A stretch of 64,000 nt of DNA from Polyangium mundeleinium (GTDB taxonomy: Bacteria > Myxococcota_A > Polyangia > Polyangiales > Polyangiaceae), in assembly GCF_028369105.1 (NCBI RefSeq), contig NZ_JAQNDO010000001.1, forward strand, positions 11,068,501 through 11,132,500, given 5' to 3'. Below, piece after piece: positions 33,399 to 41,600 of this stretch. The notes under the pieces were generated by a model, which was not told the origin of the DNA, made no database searches, and saw only the letters and a list, made by a program, of their open reading frames with translations. Each line of letters starts with the position of its first letter. Position 1 is the first letter of the stretch. A program made the position numbers and the translations under genes.

Positions 33399-34595
33399 GT
33401 GAGCGACCAAGGGGAACGGCCGAGCTACGACCCGGCCGAGGTGCGCCGATGCATCACGCTTTGTTTCAGCGCCAAGGATCTACGCGAGCTCGCCGAGGGC
33501 CTCGGCGCGACCGGCCTGCCCGGCGAGGGTCGCGGCATCCAGGACGTCGCGCGTGAGGTCGTCCGGCATTTCGAGCGGCAAGGCTCACTCGATCGACTCG
33601 TCGAAGCGCTGAAACAAGCGCGACCGCTGATGGAGTGGCCCGCGCCGATCGCTCGCGCCGGAGCCCCCGCCGCAACACTCGCCTTCCCGCCGCCGCCGCC
33701 GCTCGCGCCCCTCGCGCCCGAGGCCGCTGCCGCTGCCGCTCCAGAGCCCGCTGCCGCTCCCGAGCCCGCTTCCGCTGCCGCTCCCGAGCCCGCTCCCGTT
33801 CCCGCGCCCGAGGCCGGCTCCGCGCCCGCGCCCGCTCCCACCGTCGTCGAGCCTCCGCGCGGCCCCGAAGCTCCGCTCCTCCGTGATCCCTACGCTCCCG
33901 TCTGGCCCGGCACAGCTCCGCGTGAGTCTGCGCAACCCGTCGACGGCCGCCGCTTCACCTTGCTCTTCGCCATCGCCGCCGTCGTCATCGTCGTCGCCTC
34001 CGTCGGCGCGTTCCTCGTGGGCCGCGCCGGCTCGAACGCGTCCGGCCCGGCGCCACTCCTCGTCGGCACGGACGCCATGGCCAAGGGCGAACGACCTCTC
34101 CGGGAGAGCGGACCTTCGCGGCTCGCGGCCGACGCCGTCCGCCGCAGCCTCGGCAATCTCGCGCGTGGCTGCGACTTGCCCCTCGCCCCCAACGAGGAGC
34201 CTGGTACCGACCTCTTCAAGGGCGCCTACGAGCAATGCGGCATGCGCCCCATGCTCGGCCGTCCGCCCGCGGCCGCCCGCCCCACGCGCCCCGCGGACTC
34301 CGCCGGCGGCGCGCCTCCCGCGGGAGGCTCCGACCTCTTCGACACCCCTTCGCCCGCGCCTGCCTCGACCCGCGCGGCGCCCGCCACGCAACCTCGCAAA
34401 ACGCCGGCCACCACCGACAAACCCGCGCTCCCGGACAATGGCACGGCCTGCGTCGACCGCTGCTCCGCCACGCAGAAACAATGCAATGGTGGCTGCGGCA
34501 GCGAGCCGACCCTGAGCAGCGAGTACGGCCGATGGCAATCGTGCCAGGCGCAATGCCTCTCGGCCGCCTCGCGCTGCCGACTCGCTTGCCAGTGA
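33399..34595 (+). CDS. Transmembrane protein with N-terminal effector-associated (EAD-like) domain and Cys-rich tail
   Basis: A 398-residue protein from GTG 33399. Residues 11-80 (RRCITLCFSAKDLRELAEGL, then LPGEGRGIQDVAREVVRHFE and LDRLVEALKQARP) read like an effector-associated death-like domain of the EAD7 type, which recruits effectors in bacterial NTPase, caspase-like and trypsin-like signalling systems. An Ala/Pro/Glu linker (about 90-160) and one membrane helix (about 187-208) follow. The C-terminal region ends with at least eight cysteines (CVDRCSATQKQCNGGCG, then CQAQCLSAASRCRLACQ). By the usual topology the EAD-like domain is cytoplasmic and the Cys-rich part outside. No partner effector is adjacent. 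The EAD assignment is by pattern only. Confidence 0.65.
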   Translation: MSDQGERPSYDPAEVRRCITLCFSAKDLRELAEGLGATGLPGEGRGIQDVAREVVRHFERQGSLDRLVEALKQARPLMEWPAPIARAGAPAATLAFPPPPPLAPLAPEAAAAAAPEPAAAPEPASAAAPEPAPVPAPEAGSAPAPAPTVVEPPRGPEAPLLRDPYAPVWPGTAPRESAQPVDGRRFTLLFAIAAVVIVVASVGAFLVGRAGSNASGPAPLLVGTDAMAKGERPLRESGPSRLAADAVRRSLGNLARGCDLPLAPNEEPGTDLFKGAYEQCGMRPMLGRPPAAARPTRPADSAGGAPPAGGSDLFDTPSPAPASTRAAPATQPRKTPATTDKPALPDNGTACVDRCSATQKQCNGGCGSEPTLSSEYGRWQSCQAQCLSAASRCRLACQ

Positions 34596-34598
34596 GCG

Positions 34599-34994
34599 CT
34601 ACGCCTCCACGCGCTCGCTCGGCGTCACGAATGCGAGCTTGTACCCTTCCGGATCCGTCACCACGAGCTCACGCGTGAACCAGGGCTGGTTTCGCGGCCC
34701 GTCCACGGCGGTGCCGCTGGCCTCGGCCCGCGCGCGCAGCTCGTCGAGCGACACCTCGTCTCGCACGTGGAAGCACAGGATCACCCCGAGCCCGCGTTGC
34801 CCTGGCAGCTCGACGCCGGCCGGCATGCCGACCAGGAACACGTCGGCGTACCGGGCCCAGCGCAGGTGCACGAACACGCCGTCGCGATTCACGCAGGAGA
34901 AGCCGAGCGCCTCGTAAAACGCTGTCGCGCGCGCCGTGTCCGAGACGAGCAGCCTCACGTGGGAGGGCATGAGGTAGGGTTCGTCGGGGGTCAT
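34599..34994 (-). CDS. Glyoxalase/bleomycin-resistance (VOC) family protein
   Basis: A 131-residue VOC-fold protein. It has strand-helix units SHVRLLVSDTARATAFYEAL and VTDPEGYKLAFVTPSE at the end, with LCFHVRDEVSLDELRARAEA in the second half, which match the paired beta-alpha-beta-beta-beta modules. The family includes glyoxalases, dioxygenases and antibiotic-binding proteins; substrate is not predictable. It is convergent with the EAD-like gene, with only 3 bases between stops, and is a stand-alone gene. Confidence 0.82.
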   Translation of the reverse strand: MTPDEPYLMPSHVRLLVSDTARATAFYEALGFSCVNRDGVFVHLRWARYADVFLVGMPAGVELPGQRGLGVILCFHVRDEVSLDELRARAEASGTAVDGPRNQPWFTRELVVTDPEGYKLAFVTPSERVEA

Positions 34995-35070
34995 GCGCTC
35001 TCCCTAGCACGACCGGGCGCGCGTCGGGATCACCGGCGCGCGCCCTCGTCCTTGATGGATACGAAAGAGC

Positions 35071-36540
35071 TCAGCGCGTGGGCGCGGCCTTCGCGACCGG
35101 CGACGGCTGAAGCATGAAGCTCCCGCCCGCGTGGCGCGGAACGAGCTCCTCCACGAGCACGTGCTCCTTCGGGTAGTTCTTCGCGAGCCACACGCTGCAC
35201 GTCCGCGCGTACTGGTCGAAGTATTGATACTTCGCCGAATAATCCACGCAAACCTTGAACGACTTCTTCGCCTGCAGCTTCTGGGGCTCGCTCGCCTCGT
35301 CGAGCTTTTCATAATAAGCTCTCCGCAGCTCCTCGTACGTGATCGTCGTCCCGAGCACGGGCCCGTTGCCCCTCCACTCCTTCGGGATCGGCGCCGCGCG
35401 GAACTCTGCGACGAACTTCCCCCACAACATCCCCACGCGGGACGCCGAGGCCACGACCCACCGCGGCGGCGGCAAGGGCTGGAGCGCGAGGACCTGGGCA
35501 TAAGCCTTCTCCACCTCCTCGATCGCCGGCCGCTTCTTCTTCACCCAATCCACGACCTTCGTGTTGATGTGCTTCATCACCTCGTCACGGCTCGCGGGCC
35601 CCTTGTATTCGGGATACCGGATGGCGTCGACCTCGGCTCGCTTTTGCTCGGCGAAGAAAAACAACGCCTCGCCCACGTCCGTCAACGACCGCGCGAGCCG
35701 CCGCATTTGCTCCTGATCGCTGCCGCCCATCGCCGCGAGCTGCTTCACGCTGGCCTCGGGATCCTTCCACGCCGCGCGCACGATCTCGTATTCCTTCGCG
35801 GCGCCCTTCTTGTCGTCGAGCTTCTCCAGCGAGCGCCCGAGCAGCGTGTGCGCGTGGATCCGCTCCTGCAGGCTCCCCGCCTTGTCCACCGCCGCCGTCC
35901 ACTTCCCGAGCCATGTGCGCGCGTCGGCCCATTTCTCTTCGCCGACCAGGAAATCCGCGACCGCCACGGCGAGCTTCGCCGACGTCTCCGGCTGCTTCGC
36001 GCCGTAATTCTTCACGAACAGCTCGACGTCCTCGACCGCCGCTTTCTGATCCTTCAGCCCGGCCCGCAGCGCCACCGCGTCCATCAGCGCCGCCGGCGCC
36101 TGGTCCATTTTCGGGAACTTGCGCGCGGCCGACTCGTAATAACTTGCAGCCTCCGCGTATTCGCCGATCGACTGCAAATTCGCGGCGAGAAGAAACGCCG
36201 TGTCCTTGCCGTACTCCGTGTACTCGAGCCGGTTTTTCGGGTCGAGGATCATCTTCCGCACGGCGATCGCCTTGTCTCGCTTGTGCGCCGCCTCGAACGC
36301 CGCCGCGGCCCTCACCAGCGCCTGCCCGGCCGCTGCGCAACCCGGCTCGTTCTTCTCGCAAAGAGGCTTGCCGCTCTCCTCCCACGTCTTCAGGAACGCC
36401 TCCGCCTCGGCCGCGGGGTCCGGCGCCGCTGCGCCTCCCGCGTCCGGTGCCGGCGCCGGCGCCGTCTCGGCCCACGCCGCCCCCGTGACGAGCAACGACA
36501 CCCCCAGAATCACGCGCGAACTCCACCGCTTCGGGTTCAT
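35071..36540 (-). CDS. Exported TPR-type protein
   Basis: A 489-residue periplasmic protein. A signal peptide (VILGVSLLVTGAAWAET) is followed by an Ala/Pro-rich stretch and a long helical-repeat region with TPR-like units (LLAANLQSIGEYAEAASYYE, then HTLLGRSLEKLDDKKGAAKE). Two cysteines early on (LCEKNEPGC) could form a disulphide. The C-terminal 170 residues contain conserved-looking blocks (GPVLGTTITYEELRRAYYEK) that I cannot assign. Similar proteins exist near myxobacterial envelope or motility genes, but nothing here ties it to a complex. The ATG at 36540 has GAGG 5 bases upstream. Confidence 0.7.
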   Translation of the reverse strand: MNPKRWSSRVILGVSLLVTGAAWAETAPAPAPDAGGAAAPDPAAEAEAFLKTWEESGKPLCEKNEPGCAAAGQALVRAAAAFEAAHKRDKAIAVRKMILDPKNRLEYTEYGKDTAFLLAANLQSIGEYAEAASYYESAARKFPKMDQAPAALMDAVALRAGLKDQKAAVEDVELFVKNYGAKQPETSAKLAVAVADFLVGEEKWADARTWLGKWTAAVDKAGSLQERIHAHTLLGRSLEKLDDKKGAAKEYEIVRAAWKDPEASVKQLAAMGGSDQEQMRRLARSLTDVGEALFFFAEQKRAEVDAIRYPEYKGPASRDEVMKHINTKVVDWVKKKRPAIEEVEKAYAQVLALQPLPPPRWVVASASRVGMLWGKFVAEFRAAPIPKEWRGNGPVLGTTITYEELRRAYYEKLDEASEPQKLQAKKSFKVCVDYSAKYQYFDQYARTCSVWLAKNYPKEHVLVEELVPRHAGGSFMLQPSPVAKAAPTR

Positions 36541-36695
36541 GTACACCTCGATGGCTGGTTTGTTGTATCACACCCAGGGGCCCGATCGGACCCTTGGGTT
36601 CTCGGACCGCAGATAGACGGAGCGACACGCCGTTTCTTGGTGGGGTTCCCGCGATCCTCCGGCGAGGGGCTTCCCAAGGGCGCCGCGCGCGGGTG

Positions 36696-37649
36696 ATGAT
36701 GGCGCCGTTCATGGACTACGTCGCTCCGTCGAAGGTCGTCTCCACCATGCTCGACGCGGGCGCGGCCAAGGCCGCGGCGTCGCTCCGGGACCTCGTGATC
36801 CGCGGCTTTCTCGCAGGCGCGCTCCTCGGCTTCGCCACGAGCCTCGCCATCACCACGACCGTCCAGACCACCCTCCCGGTCGCTGGCGCGGTCATCTTTC
36901 CCATCGGCTTCGTGATGATCGTTCTGCTCGGCCTCGAGCTCGTCACGGGCAACTTCGCGCTCCTGCCCATGGCGATGCTCGACAAGCGCGCCACCTTCTG
37001 GCAGCTCGTCCGCAACTTCGGCGTCGTATTCTTCGCGAACCTCGCCGGCAGCCTCTTTTATGCGTGGCTCCTCTCGATCTCGCTCACGATGATGGGCAGC
37101 GTCCCGCCCGACGCCGTCGCGAACAAGATCGTCGCCATCGCCCATGCCAAGACCCAGTTCCCCCAGTATGGCCTCGCCGGCCTCGTGGGCGTGTTCGTCC
37201 GCAGCATCCTCTGCAACTGGATGGTTTGTCTCGGCGTCGTCATGGCCATGACGTCCACGGCGACCGTCGGCAAGATCGTCGCCGCCTGGCTACCGATTCT
37301 CGTGTTTTTCGCGCACGGCTACGAGCATTCCGTCGTGAACATGTTCGTCATTCCGGCCGGCATGATGCTCGGCGCGAAGGTCACGTTCGCGGACTGGTGG
37401 CTGAAGAACCAGCTCCCCGTCACGGCCGGCAATTTCGTGGGCGGCTGCCTCTTCACGGGAATGGCGCTTTATTTCACGCACAAGCCCAAGCCCGAGGCCG
37501 CCGCGGCGAACCCCGCGCCCCCGGAGATCGTCGCGCCCCTCCCGGCCCCGGCCCCCGCGCTCGTCCTCGTCCCCGATCCCCCCGTGCTGGAGCTGCTCGC
37601 GAGCGAGCCCGAGCCCGCGGAAGGGCCCGAGGCTACGGATTCCGCTTGA
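36696..37649 (+). CDS. Formate/nitrite transporter (FNT) family channel
   Basis: A 317-residue membrane channel with the FNT pattern: DYVAPSKVVSTMLDAGAAKA at the start, six hydrophobic helices, GLELVTGNFALLPMAML (the L-x-T-G-N element), NFGVVFFANLAGSLFYAWLL, LCNWMVCLGVVMAM (the N-W-x-V-x-L element) and FAHGYEHSVVNMFVIPAGMM with the family histidine. It would conduct small monovalent anions such as formate, nitrite or hydrosulphide; which one is unclear. An extra Pro/Ala/Glu tail of about 60 residues lies at the C-terminus. The start could be 36696, 36699 or 36711. It is divergent from the TPR gene and convergent with sodC, with a 17 bp overlap. Confidence 0.9.
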   Translation: MMAPFMDYVAPSKVVSTMLDAGAAKAAASLRDLVIRGFLAGALLGFATSLAITTTVQTTLPVAGAVIFPIGFVMIVLLGLELVTGNFALLPMAMLDKRATFWQLVRNFGVVFFANLAGSLFYAWLLSISLTMMGSVPPDAVANKIVAIAHAKTQFPQYGLAGLVGVFVRSILCNWMVCLGVVMAMTSTATVGKIVAAWLPILVFFAHGYEHSVVNMFVIPAGMMLGAKVTFADWWLKNQLPVTAGNFVGGCLFTGMALYFTHKPKPEAAAANPAPPEIVAPLPAPAPALVLVPDPPVLELLASEPEPAEGPEATDSA

Positions 37650-38190
37650 TCACGCCGCAGCCAATCCGAGCGCCTGCATTGCCGGTGGGCTGCGTGGTGA
37701 AATCGTCCGGGTCCGCGTGCACCATGAATGCGTGGTTCAACACGTCCGTCGACGACGACTCGTCCCCGAGGGTCCACAGATCCGTTCGAAGCGAGAGCGA
37801 CGCCTTTCCCGTCGCGTCCGCCGTCACGTTGCCAATGTCGCCACGGTGAAACGGCGGCGTCCCCCACTTCCCGTGCGCCTCGTTCGTCGGGTTCCAGTGC
37901 CCCATTGCATTGTTTCCGTCCATGCCGCAGTCAGGCATCTCGTGGATGTGCACCGCGTGAACCCCGGGCTTGAGGCCATTCAACTGGAGCGTGAGCTCGA
38001 CTTGCCCATTCTCCGCGGTGAACGCGGCCAGCCCCATCACGCTCTGGCCCGTCGACGGCGTGATTTCCGCCGTGGCCCTCTTCCTCTCCTTGACGCCTTG
38101 AGACGCCCCGTCGACGTCGTCGCTGCACCCGCAGAGCACCACCAGGACACACGTGCCCAAGACCGCGAAAGGATGACCTTTCTTCGTCAC
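37633..38190 (-). CDS. sodC: Copper/zinc superoxide dismutase, lipoprotein
   Basis: A 185-residue Cu/Zn SOD. The signal with lipobox VVLCGC shows export as a lipoprotein. Metal ligands are all present: HAVHIHEMPDC, GHWNPTNEAHGKWGTPPFHR, GDIGNVTADATGKASL and NHAFMVHADPDD, plus the second disulphide Cys in RIGCGVI. It converts superoxide to peroxide and oxygen at the cell envelope. GTG at 38190 follows GGGGAGGGGTAC and gives a proper lysine-rich signal start (TKKGHPFAVLG); the frame opens 11 codons earlier. Its 3' end overlaps the FNT gene on the other strand. Confidence 0.93.
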   Translation of the reverse strand: MTKKGHPFAVLGTCVLVVLCGCSDDVDGASQGVKERKRATAEITPSTGQSVMGLAAFTAENGQVELTLQLNGLKPGVHAVHIHEMPDCGMDGNNAMGHWNPTNEAHGKWGTPPFHRGDIGNVTADATGKASLSLRTDLWTLGDESSSTDVLNHAFMVHADPDDFTTQPTGNAGARIGCGVIKRNP

Positions 38191-38347
38191 GTACCCCTCC
38201 CCTGCCGTTGGTCCTCCAAGCATCTTGCCTGGAAATCTCGCGCATCATGGCGCGTCCTCCGGGCTCGGCAAGCGTGGTTTCGTGGGCCCGATCGCTCCTC
38301 GAAGGTGTAGCCAAGGAACACCCGGGAACGGTAACATCCGGCCTCGT

Positions 38348-39802
38348 ATGCGAATGTGTCCGGAGTGCCGTGCGAGCTACGAGGACGACGTGCCCGTATG
38401 CCCGGCGCACGACGCGGCGCTCGTATCGCCCGATTTTTTCCCGACGGACGACACGCTCGGGCCCGGCACGATGGTCGGCGAGTACCGCATCGATCGCAAG
38501 ATCGGCGGTGGGACGTTCGGCGACGTCTATGCGGGCGAGCACCCGCTCATCGGCAAGAAGGTCGCCGTCAAGGTCCTGAACCGGCGCTTCGCCTCGGATC
38601 CGGAGACCGTCTCCCGCTTCATTGCCGAAGCGCGCGCAGTGAACAAGATCCGCCACCGCAACATCATCGACATTTTTTCTTTCAACACGCTCCCCGGCGG
38701 CCGGCATTATTTCGTGATGGAATACGTCGAGGGCCAGACGCTCGCCACGCTCCTCCAGCAGAAGCGCCGCTTGCCCCTCCCGACGGCCCTCCAGATCGCC
38801 CAGGGCGTCGCCTCCGCGCTCGACGCCGCGCACGAGGCAGGCATCACGCACCGCGACCTCAAGCCGGAGAACGTCTTCCTCGCCGCCGAGCGCGACGGCT
38901 CCCATTTCCCCAAATTGCTCGATTTCGGCATCGCGAAGCTCATGGACGACGACGTCGCCCACAAAACCGGCTCCGGCGTCCTGCTCGGCACGCCGCTCTA
39001 CATGTCCCCCGAGCAGGCGCGCGGCAAGAAGGTCGACCCCCGGTCCGACATCTATTCGCTCGGCGTGATGATCCACGAAATGCTCACGGGCTCCGTGCCA
39101 TTCGCCGGCGACTCCGCGATGGACGTCGTCCTCAAGCACGACACCGAGCCGCCCCCCGCCATGGCGAGCGTTTGTCCCGACCTCCCCCCGGCGCTCGACG
39201 CGCCCGTCCTCGCGATGCTCGAAAAACGCCCGCGCAATCGCCCCGCGTCGGCGGGCGAGGCCGTCGCCGCCCTCGTCGCGCAGGCGGCCCTGCTCGGGCT
39301 CGCGCCCCGTCTGCCCTTGCATTCGAGCCTCGAGAGCGCCCGCGGCCCGCTCGAAAGCGGGGGACTTCGCGCCACCGCGCAGCCCGGCCGCTCCGCCCCC
39401 GCCGAGACGCCCCACGCGCGCTCCGAGCCTTCGTCCACCGAGCGCATGTCCGCCCTCGATTCGTCGAGCGTGCATCGCAAGAATGGACCGTCCGCCCGGT
39501 GGCTTTTCGCCTTGCTCGGAATCGCCGCCCTCGGCGGGACGGCCTCGTTCCTTTCGCGCTCGCGCGCTCCGAGCGACGTGCCTTTCGGGCCCGGCGCGGG
39601 CTCCGGCATGCAAAACGAATCCCCCGAGCCCGAGCGGATCCCGAGCCCCCCGCCGTCCGCCGCGCCGCCGGACATCACCCCCGCGCCCGCCCCGACCACG
39701 TCGGCCTCGGCAGCCCCACCGCCGCGCCCGGCCAAACCCGTACAGATCAAGATGCCGTCGAAACCGCCGAGCCTCGATCCGATCCTCGGGGAGCGCGAAT
39801 GA
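38348..39802 (+). CDS. Ser/Thr protein kinase with N-terminal zinc-ribbon motif
   Basis: A 484-residue kinase. It begins with a short metal-ribbon-like sequence (Cys4, Cys7, Cys18, His21 in MCPECRASYEDD and VCPAHD) before the kinase domain. Core motifs are GGGTFGDVY, VAVKVLNRRF (Lys75), HRDLKPENV, LLDFGIAKL and GTPLYMSPEQARGKKVD. A membrane helix (LFALLGIAALGGTASFL) and a Pro-rich outer tail follow. The start codon overlaps nothing upstream; the next gene begins inside its stop (ATGA), so the two are translationally coupled. It is divergent from sodC across 157 bp. Confidence 0.9.
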   Translation: MRMCPECRASYEDDVPVCPAHDAALVSPDFFPTDDTLGPGTMVGEYRIDRKIGGGTFGDVYAGEHPLIGKKVAVKVLNRRFASDPETVSRFIAEARAVNKIRHRNIIDIFSFNTLPGGRHYFVMEYVEGQTLATLLQQKRRLPLPTALQIAQGVASALDAAHEAGITHRDLKPENVFLAAERDGSHFPKLLDFGIAKLMDDDVAHKTGSGVLLGTPLYMSPEQARGKKVDPRSDIYSLGVMIHEMLTGSVPFAGDSAMDVVLKHDTEPPPAMASVCPDLPPALDAPVLAMLEKRPRNRPASAGEAVAALVAQAALLGLAPRLPLHSSLESARGPLESGGLRATAQPGRSAPAETPHARSEPSSTERMSALDSSSVHRKNGPSARWLFALLGIAALGGTASFLSRSRAPSDVPFGPGAGSGMQNESPEPERIPSPPPSAAPPDITPAPAPTTSASAAPPPRPAKPVQIKMPSKPPSLDPILGERE

Positions 39803-40827
39803 GGCGCTGGGCCCTTGCCCTCTTGCTCTCGCTCGGCGTGACTTCCTCTGGCGCCCGCGCGCGCGCGCAATCGCCCGAAGGCGCATCCATCGCGGTCGCC
39901 GAGGCGCTCTTCCAGCAGGGCCGCGCGCTCCTCGATCAGAGCCGTTATGCCGAGGCTTGCCTCAAGCTCGCCGAGAGCCAGCGCCTCGACCCGAAGCTCG
40001 GCACGCTGCTGAACCTCGCCGTCTGCCACGAAAAGGAAGGAAAGACCGCGACGGCCTGGGCCGAATACACATCCGCCGCCTCGCTCGCGCGCGGCAAAGG
40101 GCAAAAGGACCGCGAGCAATTCGCGCGCGACCACGTGGCCGAGCTCAAGAAGAAGCTCGCGTACGTCGTCCTCCGCATGGAAGCGCCGCCCACCGGCCTC
40201 GGAATGAAGCTCGACGACAAACCCATCGACGTCGCCGCGCTGAACGTCCCCTTGCCCATCGACCCTGGCAAACACACCGTCTCGGCCCTGGCCCCGGGCA
40301 AACGGGCCTGGACCGGCGAAATCCTCGTGCCCGCGCAGCCGGGCGAGATTCCCGTCGTGATCCCCGCCCTCGAAGACGCGCCGGAGCCGCCGCCCGAGGC
40401 GACTCCACCGCCGCCGCCGCCCCAACGTTTGCCCCCCATTCCGCAGACGAAGCCGCCGCCCGCGGAGCCCCGCAGCCCCGCGCCGACCGGCCCGAGCGCC
40501 TCCACGGTCCTCCTGGTCACGGGGTTCGGCGTCGGCGGCGCGGCCTTGCTCGTCGGGGCCGTAACGGGGATCCTCACGCTGGTCGAGGCGAGCGAGCTCC
40601 TGCCGAACTGCAACGGCTCGCAGTGTCCGGGGCAAGCCGACGCGCTCGCCACGGCGAATACCCTGGCGAACGTATCGAACATCGGGTTTGGCGTGGCCGT
40701 CCTCGGCCTCGGCGTGGGCATCGCCGGCATCGCCCTCGCGCCGAAACACGAGAATGTGCCTCCGCCCGCCGTCTCCGTCACGCCGCTCGTCGGCCCCTTT
40801 GCGATCGGGCTCCGCGGCACGTTCTGA
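39799..40827 (+). CDS. TPR protein with C-terminal membrane helices, coupled to the kinase
   Basis: A 342-residue exported protein paralogous to that at 22277-23260. It has a signal peptide (ALALLLSLGVTSSGARARAQ), a TPR-like block (ALFQQGRALLDQSRYAEACL, then LAESQRLDPKLGTLLNLAVC) and a coiled segment. A beta unit with PEGA-like spacing (GMKLDDKPIDVAALNVPLPI), a Pro-rich linker and two helices (LLVTGFGVGGAALLVGAVTG and NIGFGVAVLGLGVGIAGIAL) follow. ATG overlaps the kinase stop by 4 bases, strong evidence for joint expression and a shared job. The likely role is an envelope partner or substrate of the kinase. Confidence 0.8.
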   Translation: MRRWALALLLSLGVTSSGARARAQSPEGASIAVAEALFQQGRALLDQSRYAEACLKLAESQRLDPKLGTLLNLAVCHEKEGKTATAWAEYTSAASLARGKGQKDREQFARDHVAELKKKLAYVVLRMEAPPTGLGMKLDDKPIDVAALNVPLPIDPGKHTVSALAPGKRAWTGEILVPAQPGEIPVVIPALEDAPEPPPEATPPPPPPQRLPPIPQTKPPPAEPRSPAPTGPSASTVLLVTGFGVGGAALLVGAVTGILTLVEASELLPNCNGSQCPGQADALATANTLANVSNIGFGVAVLGLGVGIAGIALAPKHENVPPPAVSVTPLVGPFAIGLRGTF

Positions 40828-40830
40828 CGT

Positions 40831-41529
40831 TCACAGGCATCCGTTCGACGTGCAATCACACGAGCCGCCGCAGGTCTGCTCGATCTCGACAGCGGTGTCG
40901 CACGTGGCCGTGCATCGGTTGTCGCCGCAGACCACGGTCGCGCCCGCGCAGCTCTGGCCCTTGCAGACGAGGCTGCACTCGCCGTCGGGGCCGCATTTCA
41001 CCGTCAAGTTTTGACAACCCCCCTCCTCGCAGACGACCTCGCAGCGCGAGCCGCCCATACAACCCACGAGAACGTCGTTGCATTGATCCTTGCACTCCAG
41101 CCGGACGGGCGCCGCCCTCGTATCGAGGGTCAAGGTGAAGGTCCCGGCGTCCATGTCGGCCTGCATGCACTCGTTCGGCGCGTCGCAGATCCTCGTGCAC
41201 ACGTTTCCAGCGCAGGAATCACATTCGGCGCTCGGACAGACCTCGCCCAGGGCCGACCATCCGCATTCGTTGCAGCTCCCGGGCTGGTTCATCGGCGCGA
41301 CGCAAACCGCGTCCTCCTTGCACCCCCCCATCATCCGGCTGCAGCTCGTATTGCAGGCCGTCCCCTCCGCATTGCAGGCATAAGGACCACACGCCGCCTC
41401 GTCGCACGTCTCGCCGCTACCATCCGTCGCTTCGAGCCCCGCGATCCCGGCGACGAACTGACAGCCGAAGGCCACGAGGCCCGAGGCCGCCAGAAGCAGG
41501 GCGATCCACACCGCCTTCCCTGTTTGCAT
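40831..41529 (-). CDS. Cysteine-rich lipoprotein
   Basis: A 232-residue lipoprotein: signal ALLLAASGLVAFGC, then Cys-dense units (CDEAACGPYACNAEGTAC and CNECGWSALGEVCPSAECDSC). The C-terminal part (GSRCEVVCEEGGCQNLTVKC, then GECSLVCKGQSCAGATVVC) has a regular C-x3-C-x4-C rhythm that suggests a beta-helix-like stack rungged by disulphides. No enzyme motif is visible. The ATG at 41529 has GGAGGG 7 bases upstream. It is convergent with the TPR gene and divergent from the sigma54 activator across about 70 bp. Confidence 0.75.
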   Translation of the reverse strand: MQTGKAVWIALLLAASGLVAFGCQFVAGIAGLEATDGSGETCDEAACGPYACNAEGTACNTSCSRMMGGCKEDAVCVAPMNQPGSCNECGWSALGEVCPSAECDSCAGNVCTRICDAPNECMQADMDAGTFTLTLDTRAAPVRLECKDQCNDVLVGCMGGSRCEVVCEEGGCQNLTVKCGPDGECSLVCKGQSCAGATVVCGDNRCTATCDTAVEIEQTCGGSCDCTSNGCL

Positions 41530-41600
41530 GATTGCACCCTCCGTCCGAGGATACCACGGGTTGCCCACGCGAGGCCTTCGCCGTGGTAGGCTCCGCGGCC

